From the NCBI GenBank assembly GCA_000328365.1, contig KB309888.1:10185-74184 (forward strand): a stretch of DNA of 64,000 bases, in the 5' to 3' direction. Below the pieces are notes generated by a model. That model ran no database searches. It saw nothing but the letters and a program-made list of their open reading frames with translations, and had not been told where the DNA came from. The DNA comes from Capitella teleta. Lineage: Eukaryota; Annelida; Polychaeta; Capitellidae. Both the position numbers and the translations under genes were made by a program. This document shows positions 11,503 to 22,426 of the stretch, piece by piece (within the stretch, counting starts at the first letter, position 1; each line of letters starts with the position of its first letter).

Positions 11503-12230
11503 TAATGATGGGCGAATATTGAATTCGTACGAATATTCGAAGCCGAAGCTTCGTGCAGTCGATATTCGTCGAAGCCGAATACGGAGCCGCCGAATATATA
11601 ACCATTCCATTGCAGCAATACTCGTACCTTCATTGTATAGGCCAGTGAGCTCAATGAAGTGACGCATCTTCAGGCAGCTGACCAATTAGGAACAGCTTGC
11701 CATGTGATTGGTCAAGTTCAGCCATGCGCGTCGATGCCCTCCCTTCTAAAAGCCAATGAGTTCAACGAGATTTACATTAGTGGACCCGGGGATATTCGAC
11801 CGATAACTAAACTCTAAGCAACAAACGAATAAAGAAGTTGTGCTCGATTAAACCAATGATGTTTGTATGGTCATCACTTCTATTTCTTTAAAGCAAACAT
11901 CCCAAACATTGTTTGTATTCAGTTTAAAACTTCAATCGTGACAGTTTGTTCTTCTCATTAGAAGTTTGGACAGTGTTGGAGTCGAGTTAAAGCATCGTTT
12001 GTTGATTCCCATCCTTTGTTATGCAATCAAGCGCTTAATTACCACGAGTAATGCGGGTGCTAACACACTGGCGAGTAAACAAAGTGACTAAGAGAGTCTA
12101 ATTAATACAAGAGAAAATTATTTTTGATATTCAGATTCGTTGAACTCTTTTCATTCGAAGCCGAAGCTTCGGAAATTTGCCAATATTCGTAAAAGTCGAA
12201 AGTCCAAAGGCGAAGCTTCGTCCAACATTA
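11503..12230. mobile_element. hAT-like non-autonomous element, about 728 bp
   Basis: The left end starts TAATGATGGGCGAATATTG and the complement of the right end starts TAATGTTGGACGAAGCTTCG. Both resemble hAT-type ends (CAGTGATGGGCG). Subterminal words repeat at both sides: GAAGCCGAAGCTTCG (11,540s and 12,160s) and ATATTCGT. No transposase is present inside, and I see no clear 8-bp target duplication. The AT-rich interior at 11,800-12,120 shows no gene. Confidence 0.65.
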
Positions 12231-12799
12231 AATTTATGATGAAGTGGAAAGACAAAATTTCATGTAGGCGGTATTCCCCTGTCAACGTTATCGTTAAAGC
12301 GAACAGTGACGAGGCATAGAGATCATCTGGGGACCAGGGGAGGCTGGTGGGATGTTCGGAAAGAGGTGCTTTGCGTTCTGAGTTGATTTGAGGCGTGAGG
12401 CGTCGTCGCTGGATTCCGCTTTTCATGTGCTCAATTCATAGAAGATTGCAAGGAGACCCACGGATCAGGGAAGTTCGTCAACAGGCGACAGTTCTAGTTT
12501 CCATTGGTTCCTTACTCGAAATCGTTGTGGGCACATGGACGGACATTTCTGTGCCCTGGAAAAACCTCGTGAACACTGTCTACTGAATTATGATGGCGGT
12601 TGTGCAAACGAATAACACATAACTAGCTATGTTGTCTGATGCAAAGTGTTCCGGGTCTCGTGAGGTCAGAGAGGTTTTCCTTTTCTGTCATATATTTCTC
12701 GACTATTCTAATCGATATACGTTTCTTTAGTCAGATTTCTATGCCGCTTCTGTGTTTTTGAGGCTTTGTTGCAATTATCTTTGATATCAATCTGTGAGA
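12231..12799. other. GC-richer stretch, no gene called
   Basis: Open on plus for 63 codons (12,395-12,586) with a peptide containing LQGDPRIREVRQQATVLVS. I see no domain and no supported splice sites. It could be an exon but cannot be supported. Confidence 0.3.
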
Positions 12800-12866
12800 N
12801 NNNNNNNNNNNNNNNNNNNNNNNNNNNNNNNNNNNNNNNNNNNNNNNNNNNNNNNNNNNNNNNNNN
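12800..12866. other. Assembly gap (67 N)
   Basis: Run of N. Confidence 1.
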
Positions 12867-14400
12867 TATTATTCAATGCCATCACGCGTGGTCAGTTGGT
12901 AAAAGGTTGAGTGAATTCTGCAGTCTGGCGCAATAATGTGCGAGATCTTTCAAACGGGCAAAATAGTACATGTAAATGGCATGTTTATAAGGTGCAAAAG
13001 CTATTATAAAAGTAAGCAAGTATGTACATTATGGTAATCAATAGCAGTAAATCATGTAAAATAGATATAGTATTTCCAACTGGCGTCTATAACTGGATTA
13101 ATCTATGATACGGTGTACACCTACTTGATTTGTATAACGTAAATATTTATATTAATTAATAACAAACGAACAATCACTTAATTTAGCATATGAAAGGTCA
13201 CCTATATATTGACATCCCTGGAGTAGGGTGTGGTGCTTGAAATTGAAACTGCACACCTTTGAACAGATGTAGTTCAGCACATACATGACGCCCACACTAA
13301 AATACCCTTGATAGAAGATACATGTATTTTATCCAGGAACGCCACATTTTCTTTATTCGATATCATATCGATCGATATATCTTCCGGGGGGCTACAAAAT
13401 GTGTATTAATTGCAGTGCAAGTAGGCGGCACTTCAAAACAATCACTAGCAAAGGGAATTATTTATTCCTTCCCCACCCACGATGTTTGTTTTTTTTACTA
13501 CATACCCGTCCATTTGGCTTGGATTTCATTGGGGCATATACTATAATGATTTCCTGGCGTACTTTCTTCTTCTTCTATTTCAAAGACAACGAGATTGATT
13601 CGCACTGTGGCTTTGTTTTATCGCATGCAATAATAACGATGACACGCGTAAAATTCATTAGATAACGTTCAAATAACACGAGTGCCAATATCTGTTATCA
13701 CTCAACCGTTCGATAAACACGGGTGGCTCGAGTTAATCGTCAGAGATAAGACTGGCTCACCAAGTGTCATCAGTCAAACTCGATCGAGAGCAGTAGGCCA
13801 TTCAACTCAACAGCGGCTGCTATCTTTTACATGCCCCAAACAACACATAACCCATTATCAATACTTCCAATACATTAACCCTATTGCCACACTCTTTAAT
13901 CAGCCAATGCATGTATAATACACTGAAGCAAATACCAAGTTCAGCAACCTCCAAACAAAAGACAAAAGAGGGTGCTCAAGAAAATTGCCCGTCGTTTCAC
14001 AGACGAGCGCACAGAGATGTCTTTTCTAGATGACTTCTGCCAAACGGAGTTCACCTTCAAATTCATCAGATATTTAGGAACTCTCAGATGTAAGGGACAT
14101 GTTATTTGCCGCTTGGTCGCTTCAGATGCGACAAAAAAATCCGAGAGGTTGCTGGGACGGGACTATACCATTACAAAAGGAGCACTTTGTCATTGTCGAG
14201 GGAGGCTAGTTTTTCTGCATTTGATCAATGATCGTGTTGTGTGTTTTTCATGGGATGTTGGATCCTGTGTATTTGCTAGCATAATATAGTCAAGTTTGGG
14301 AACTGTTATGTTTAATTATCAGTTTTTGCCATTTTGAGAATAACACTTCAAAGTTTAGAATTTTTCCATGGCACCATGGGTTACATTGACTGAAATATCC
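12867..14400. other. No gene seen
   Basis: AT-rich. The 105-codon plus frame at 13,972-14,289 has no acceptor and no domain, so it is not called. Confidence 0.5.
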
Positions 14401-14409
14401 GTTGTGATG

Positions 14410-14448
14410 AATGACCACGTGACCGATTTGAAATCAGCCAATCAGAGC
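14410..14448. promoter_or_regulatory. USF-type E-box next to a CCAAT box
   Basis: GACCACGTGACC at about 14,411-14,422 is a match to the USF/MITF E-box. AGCCAATCAGA follows about 15 bp later and is a canonical NF-Y CCAAT site. The pair looks like a promoter fragment, but no exon is evident nearby. Confidence 0.35.
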
Positions 14449-14449
14449 T

Positions 14450-17400
14450 ATGGGGTCTGAAAATGTCGTCACAATTTCCGGTAACTGATCTGAGAAATGA
14501 GACTCGATTAATTTTGGAGTGTGTGTCCGGTTAATTATCAGCTCACATCAGTGTCCAGCTGTCAGCACTCGACATACCCACAGCAATAATAATACGATCC
14601 TGCCAAATGTACTCCGATTGACCTGTGTAAACTTCTGCAATAACGTATCTGATAGCGTATCATTGCATCTGATAACTAAATTAATGGTCTGATATAATCT
14701 CTCACATAAAATGCATGGGCACATGCAACGATCGGCACGTGTATGGCCGCATCATGGCACTGAATTAATCATCCCATAATACCGTAATTATACCTTGGAC
14801 GTATAATTTCTGCTCATTGAGATACGAATCGTTACATGTGCAGCACACTGAGACATCTTCTCTGCTTCGGTTGCTATATCCAGAAGGAAAAGTCTTAATT
14901 GATTCTGAGTCTGATTGGTAATGCATTGCTGGTGTGCATCGAATTAATCAGCATTTGTGTGCCATATAGTATTACGTAATCCCTCGTCACTCCTGAAGAC
15001 TCTTCACACGGCGCTAGTGTTGTTGGTTACGTGATTCAAGAATTGGAAAATCAACACGTTGAATAAATACTTCTGCAAATCATAGCGAAAAGGTACGAAT
15101 AACCACAGCCAATGAAAACTAGGTGCCGTACGAAAACCCATAACTATATAGTGGCATGTACCATTAGGTTATAAACAGGTCGCAAAAAAGAAACGATCAA
15201 ATGAAGTGGGCAATGTAGAGAGTCGACACAATAACTGAAGGATGGTCGTTGTGGGCTCTCGTTGTATGCATGATGAGTACATGGATCAGCTCTGAGTCTC
15301 CGAGTTTCAATTCCACTCGCTTCTCCACTCGATTCCATGATCTCCACTCACAACTCCCGTCGTTCGTTCTGCTCCTGAACATCGTCTAACAGAGCGACCA
15401 ATTGTATTGAAAGTAAGCCAGCCATGCAGACATAAAGGAATTGACACGGCGACGATACCCGCATTTGATTCCTTTGTTTAATTCTTAAAGGTCGAATAAG
15501 CGGAGGGGCGCCATTTGTTGTTTAATTGAAATGACTTGAAAGAAATCGAAGGGTGGATTACATACGTAATTTATAATGGTACAGTGTAGATTTGTTCCTG
15601 AGAATCATGATCGGAGACGGATTTAAAAAAAAGGCGGATTACATGACGACGGATTAACGGGGTCTGACCGTAGTGGCATATCTGATAATTGATAACTATT
15701 TTCTAAGTTTCCATAATTACTAGTAAATAATAAATCGCCACGAGAAGATATAATGCGATAAAATACAAATATCCCTTTAATTTATAATATTATACCTTGT
15801 AGTATACAGACAAATGTTATAGATAACAAATGCCATGCATGTTGTATTATATGCAATGAAAAGATACAGGTATAAGAATGCCACGCCAATTAATACACAG
15901 ACATACACCCTGTAATTCATCGACATACAGTGAGCTTGGCTCAATTTTTCTGAGCATACTTACTTACTTAGGCTTACTTAGGCGATACTGATCGCAGAGA
16001 CAAATGTCTCCCGAGGATCAGATCTAGATTAAAGATTTGTAAACACTTTTTGAAAACACTTTGTAAACGTACAGAGACTATTAAAGTACGAACTAACATT
16101 ACTGTAGACCTACTTGGAGTTAACCTCTTGCATGCATCGTGTGAAATGAGAGGGCACAATGAAAACCGATAATTGTTAAACAAATTGACCCTGCTATCAT
16201 GGATGGTTCTCAAGAAATCCTAATTAACCACGCTAAACATATATGATTACCATTTCGGATGCAAACACGCATTATAAATTATTCCATCACCAAATGTACC
16301 AAGCATACTAATAATATATGCATTATGCAATGCATGCTTACATAAGCATCGCGTCTTGGCGGAATTTCTATGGATGTTACATAAGAATTATGTGCTGCAA
16401 CACAGCCCCAGAATGACGTAATACTTGTCTGAATATGCCAACAACACAATAACATCTGCCTATGCATGTTACACATTGAAACTCGAATTGTTATGCAACC
16501 CTGGGGTTCGACCTTGCATGGTGACGCAGTTTCAAATGAAATTTTATGAGAATAATTAATTGCTACGCTGAATTGTTAGTGCAGAATTCGTCACAATTAG
16601 CCAACACGTATTTTGCTCCACGATTAAGTTCCGACGAAATTCTCAGTGTAAGTGGCTGGCATATCACTAAACATGTGAAGCGCTCTTGAAGATTAAAACA
16701 AGTTTAAAAAATGTAAATTGAAGCCTCGCTTCGGGGACAGTGCATATATACATGTACCAACTAGGTATGAGAGCTCTATCAATATATAATGACATCATTG
16801 TACAATTAATGTGTACATGCAGCCCATTTCACGTTCCAATATATTATAACTGGAAATATCCCTTACGTTGATAACAGGTGACACAATATCAATTTGGGTA
16901 TAACCTCACATAAAGGGTACACCTTAAGCCTTGTACTACAGGTTGTAAACTTGACTTATGTAACACACAGTGTGCAGTGCTTTGCTATACATACATGAAC
17001 ACATAATGAATACTGCTGTACATGCCGTGTTTCGCGAGTGTTTGATTGGCGATGGAGAAGCTTAATAAACTCGTGTATCTGTTTCACTCGCACCACATAA
17101 AAGACCCTGTTAAGTATTTCACCTATCAACTTCATGCTAAGCTAATGATGATTTAGCACCTCTTATAAGCTGGCGCGCATTTTCCGTGGAATACTGCAAA
17201 CAGTCAAGCTACTTCCTACCTGATGATCATCGTATACCTGAGCATGATTGAAAGCTCGTTAAAGGTGATCAGATAACACCGGTGTCGGGCTGGGAGCGAT
17301 CTTGATCAATGGGGTATACGCCTAGATGTATGTGTGTACGAAGGTAGTACGTTTAATCACACCGAATTATAGGATACGTGGTTCTATGCGAAGAATTCAA

Positions 17401-18400
17401 GTTGGTTGCATGGTTACTGCGATGTCTCTGGCGCCACGATTACGAGGGGTAGGGGTGTCAGTAGGAGGTTAAATGTGTATAATTATTTCGTGGCATTTGT
17501 TTACTTATTATTTCATTTATTGTTAGCTATGTCAGCCCTGTATGGGAATTCGGAAATGGTAGTTTCACCGTGGATAAGAGACTTTTCTTCTGGGCGTGGA
17601 TAACGTTATATTATGTAATCGATATTACGTAATTCCTCGATTGTAATATATTTCAGGAAATGTATTCCCAGAAGAAATGGCAATTGTACAGATTACTTTT
17701 TGTAAGTCCAATCCAACACCTTGATTTAAAAGGGAATAAATCTAAATTTATATTCAGGTATGGGATTCCATAAAATATGAACGAACCAATATAAATTCTG
17801 CTTTCAGAAGTATCGTGCAGAGAAGAGAACGCCTGATGGTTTCGTAATGGCATCTCTGGGAACTTTTTCTTCGATCATTAAATTACGCCTCATGGGTATG
17901 TATATATCACCCGTCAAGCCCCCGGTCTCATTGTATTGTGCAAAAGTATACATACATGTTAGCACCACTTGTATACAAACCTGATTTTTATCATTGTTAT
18001 GTTTTATATTTGATGATTTTAAAAATGAAGAAAATATTATGCAAAGAGGTCCGTACGATGAAGCGACAATTGCTGAATCGTTAGCTCTAAGAGATCTATG
18101 CTACATAAGAGATGGTTTAATGTATTTAGAATTTGATATTGAGGACTTGACATGTGCACTTAGTCAATTTATTGTTTAACAGGCAACCTTTATGTTGCGT
18201 TTTTTTTTGTTTTATTTTTTTGGTATTTGACATTTTTTCCTTTTTCGTTTTCACCTTTATAAACTTGTACATTTACTTGTAAGTTGTACGAATGAATTAT
18301 TACTATAATAGCCCTCAATTTTCAATAGTATGGAATATATATAAAATGTAAGGTACATTAATTGCTCTTTTTGTTTGTTTACCTGACAACGCCAATCATA
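14450..18400. other. No gene seen
   Basis: AT-rich noncoding DNA with scattered ATTA words. A 61-codon plus frame at 17,994-18,179 has an ordinary-looking acidic peptide but no supporting splice or start context. Confidence 0.5.
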
Positions 18401-18403
18401 TGT

Positions 18404-18527
18404 ATACCACGTGGTATTAAATGATCATATTACCAAATTTAGAGTGGATTGATGTCGCGCAGATCTTTCAGCATCATTTGCGTACAACCCGTGACGTCAC
18501 GATGAGCTCATGAATATTTATGAGCTC
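18404..18527. promoter_or_regulatory. Cluster of palindromic sites (E-box, CRE, GAGCTC dyad)
   Basis: ATACCACGTGGTAT (18,404-18,417) is a perfect 14-bp palindrome around an E-box. GTGACGTCAC (18,491-18,500) is a perfect CRE palindrome. At 18,504-18,527 a 24-bp dyad starts and ends with GAGCTCAT/ATGAGCTC around AATATT, with only two non-matching positions. The cluster could be a CREB/bHLH control element or the remains of a fold-back repeat. Confidence 0.4.
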
Positions 18528-18890
18528 GTTTCTGGACGTCGTTCACGCTTCATCGCGAGCACGCACAGACGTCAGAATAGCGTGATTCAAAATCTGAGGC
18601 GTTATGTAATAAGTCGGTCATGAATATTATAGTCACAGTTAACTGAATAATACAAAATTTTCAAGATTACGTAACTATCTCGAATTTCTCGAGACCGGGA
18701 TTTGGGCGCCATTGTGGAAACATAATTTGGATATAATTAAATATAATTAGCCAGTTCCTCTTAATCAACAAGAGTGAATACTGATGAGTACCAAATAAAT
18801 TGGTACGTACCTCATAGTCACTATCATATATACGATTATCCCATATTGAAATCCGAGAAATGGCACTAAATTGCGGTCTGGTGATGAGGG

Positions 18891-19220
18891 ATACTAGGGT
18901 CCGTTTTTTTATCCAACTTTAACTTAGACCGTGACGTCACGGTCCAAACCTCGTTCGGGACCACTGAATAAGGAGGTCAGAACCGAGAACCTGGAAGTTA
19001 TGGAACAATTTCAGGTTCAACTAAAGTCTCACGAGTTTTGGCTCTTAACTTGTTATGCATGCTAGAAATAGAATGTGGAATTTTTTTGTCACATGACAAT
19101 TGGGCGAGACATCGTCCAAAGTTTCGTGGAGCGTTTTTCATGCCTGGTCCAAAAATTTCTCTGGGTCTGACCTCACGGTCCAATTAAGTTGAAGTTGAAT
19201 GAAAAACCGGCCCCAGGTAT
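18891..19220. mobile_element. MITE with about 50-bp inverted ends and a CRE in one end
   Basis: The left end reads ATACTAGGGTCCG, then T-run, ATCCAACTTTAACTTAGACC and GTGACGTCACGG. The complement of the right end reads ATACCTGGGGCCGG, T-run, ATTCAACTTCAACTTAATTGG, then ACCGTGAGGTCA. The ends align over about 50 bp with small gaps. The 330-bp element has no coding frame of note. I cannot assign the superfamily or see a clear target duplication. The left end brings a perfect CRE (TGACGTCA, 18,932-18,939). Confidence 0.8.
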
Positions 19221-20890
19221 GTGCATATACTACTACAAGCCACCAATAATTATGAACGCTTAGGAATTTTGTAGCGTACTGAGTGTTCCTCTGTTATCTC
19301 CAGATACTTGTTTGTCATCCCATTAACATCGTTACGTAATCCTTCTTATAATTATGCAATTACTGTAAGTTCAATCGATAACAATATGCCCTATCCGTGA
19401 ACCGCACGTACGATGAGCTAAGCGGTCACACCAAACTTGGCTGAAGACATCAGTATATCTGACTCTTCAGTGAACTATATAGTCCAGGTATCTGCATCAT
19501 CATGCATGAAAGGGGTGGTTATCTCGCGTATCTGTTACTAGTTGTGACCAAGTGTACTGCTATTTCTATAACACGGTGTGCGTTTATAGATACCGTTAGT
19601 GTGCATTGCAGTTACACTGTATACTCTTGTTGGTACGTGAAGTATATGCATGTAGTACATATGAACCCATTTAAAATTAATCGTGGGTGCCTGGATACAC
19701 AAGAAAACCTCCTTTTACTGATTATCATCATCGTCTTGAGGGCGAACGCATAATGACTGCTTGATGAAATCATGTGAATATACATTATTCATCAAGGTTA
19801 ACCTCCTTTAAGCCCAGAAGCATTCAACCCAAGTCATCTGTATGGTGATACGTTCATGATTAATTTCTTAGCCTACCCTCGAGGTGAATGTATACGGGGT
19901 GGGAAACGGGGTCAGATTTTACCCGTATGATTGATCATAATTACATTATCAATATTTATCCCCATGAGATACAACATTCTCTCGGATCAAGTGAAATCTG
20001 AGGCATATCATTGTGCATTCCGTAATTCTAATCTTTGGTTGATTCATTTACTGATTTCACTCGCATTTCCTTTTATAGATAGGGCGTGTATCTGAAACTT
20101 CGCGAGTGCCTGGATATCCTAAGAGCCCTACATTAAAGATACACAATTATATATTAACCCTTCATGGTGAAACGAGGAAATTTCATGCGATGAAATTTAA
20201 CCTCATAAAAGCACACAGCATTATCTATAGCTGATACATATGGATTCAATTCGCCAATGATGAAAGATTCTGTTCTATTTAATATGAAATCTCTTTTTAG
20301 TACCAGTAGATCACCACTCCTCTGTACATCATATCATCATTTTCCTCTCTTCTCTGAATCTCTATTCTCCATCCCTCATGTGACAGGTTTCACCCTCTCT
20401 TCTCGGACAGGCAACCCTACACCTCCGCACGTACAGCCGGCCCTCACCCTGAGCATGGCAGCTACAGCTACATAGAACCTTAGTCTTATACAATAATCTC
20501 TGATCTTGCAACTCACCGATGGTGTGTGGCAGGTGGAGATGAGAAGGTGGCGCAAATGATCGCTTGTGGTACCCTCCCCCCCCCCTCCTCTCTCACCCAT
20601 TTGCTTTAAGGTAAAGGTCACTGAGGGATGCACGTAGCTATCGGTCTTTGGCAAGCTTCCAAGCGGAGTTGGCAGTCGCTCAAGTACATAGATTACTTCA
20701 GCTCGGGGAAACTCTGCAGAGATTTGAAGGTTTGAGTGTTTAGATAGAATTGGGAATCATGAAAGATAGTTAGGAATATTTAATTATAGTAATCGGCTTT
20801 CGTCTCTAAGAGATAATAGGATCGACCAACAGGGAATTGTGATGTCTGCTCAGAGTAGAAATAAAGAAGAAAATCTTTAATTTCAGGTCG
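19221..20890. other. No gene seen
   Basis: AT-rich noncoding DNA. A C-rich patch lies near 20,400-20,590. Short frames on both strands lack domains. Confidence 0.5.
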
Positions 20891-20892
20891 GA

Positions 20893-21875
20893 TTTATTTT
20901 ATTTTATTTTTTTTTATCTTGCAACACGGGCAAGTTGTTTTTTTATTTTTTTTTTTTCAATGGATAATAAAATGAACAAAACTTTCAGAACATGATGAAA
21001 AAAAACATAAAAACATTCACCCAACATCATACTTTAGGGCTTGCATCACTCGTGCAAAATCAATCTCTTGGTCATACATTCAAACAAAACCCAGAATTCA
21101 GCCCTTTTGGAAAAAAATGCCCTGTAAATTTACGAGTCTCTCCTGTTCGAGTGGCAATACAAACAGCTAAAGAACTCCAGATCTGTAGAATATTCACATA
21201 ATATAATATTGAAAACCTGAGGAAAAAAAATTAAATAAATGGCCAGATTTTGGGGTATTTCTATTTTTTTCCCCCCTATATTTTTTAATAAGTGGATTGA
21301 CACGAACATATAACATGTGACTGAGGAGAAATGCGTAACAATTGTATGGTAGGTTTGTATATAATGCTCCCAGAGATTTGCATATACTTTTTTTTATAAT
21401 AATAATATTTGGATTATTGAAACTGGGGGGGGGGGGGGGGGGTAATTCTCAAACCTCCTGAGGGTGATTATGTAATCGGGGCAAAAAGGTATAAAAATAA
21501 TCATTTTGTTTCCTTTCTTAATCTAACTTATTGATAATATAACCAACAGCGGAAACTACTCTCTTTTTTTTTGTAAATGGGAGAGTTGAAAAGCTAAAAA
21601 AAAAAAAAACTAAAAAAAAACTGAAGTAAAATATACCATCTTGTACTATTCATCATCGAGCATGATACAACAATGAGAATAAAAAGAAGTCGATTTCTGT
21701 ATCAGAAGTAAAACAATCTTGCAACTGCATACATTGTCATCGTCCAATCTTCATAAAACATCGAAGAGAAAATATATATATGAACTAATGTTTAATGGTA
21801 AACTCTCTCTATATATTATTTGTATATTGAAAAACAGCCAACAATAGAGTGCGTTATGATTTAGCCAATTTCAAT
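20893..21875 (-). other. Probable 3' UTR of the three-exon minus-strand gene
   Basis: This follows the TGA at 21,878-21,876. It is U- and A-rich on the transcript strand and includes an 18-G run (21,425-21,442 on plus) and several A runs. Overlapping AATAAA-type hexamers (TTTATT on plus at 20,893-20,898) could end the transcript. Other hexamers occur nearer the stop, so the true end is uncertain. Confidence 0.4.
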
Positions 21876-22426
21876 TCACCTCGGCTTCTTCCACGTGGCG
21901 ATACAAGGGCTACTGGCCGGCAGTACACTTGCAAGGAACACTTTCGGGGAGAGAGTATGACTGAAGCCGATTCCTTTCGGGGGAGAAGCGCTGAAGTTGA
22001 GCGGCATGGGACTAGCCTCTTCCTGGAGACCTTCGTCCGACCAGGCGTCACGTATTATACCGGAGCTGTTACTGGCAACGCTTCGGCAGTTGACTTTCGA
22101 CCAAGACCGTTTCCCGCCCACCCGAGGCATGGGACCGTCGTCTTCGCAATTGATACTTGAGAGTTCGTCTTCGGAGCTGTAGTCGTCCAGATCGCTAATG
22201 CATGACGAACAATTTGAAAGGAAAAAGTCTGATAGGACGACCTGAGATTCTGTCGAATCGTGCACTCTGTAGCATCTTGGTTTGTCTTGTTGCCATGACA
22301 ACAGATGAGACGACGAGCGTGATTGGTTGAGCGGTTGAAACGGGCGTTTGTTGTTATTATTGGAGATCGGTGGTGTGAAAATGTTTTGTGCTCTGAGAGG
22401 CATCGGACTGCAGTGTGGACAGGAAT
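21876..22426 (-). CDS. Coding exon 3 (551 nt with stop)
   Basis: A strong acceptor ends at 22,427 and the frame is open to TGA at 21,878-21,876. It encodes residues 72-253: Ser-rich, low order, with two CxxC pairs and several proline-directed sites. The exon region is framed by an exact 13-bp inverted repeat, AATAGAGTGCGTT (21,843-21,855) and its complement (22,801-22,813). Confidence 0.8.

Noticed and set aside
13972-14289. 105-codon plus frame
   Set aside because: No acceptor before it and no recognisable domain.
17994-18179. 61-codon plus frame with an acidic, ordinary-looking peptide
   Set aside because: Short, no splice or promoter support. It is the best of the rejected short frames and worth a protein search.
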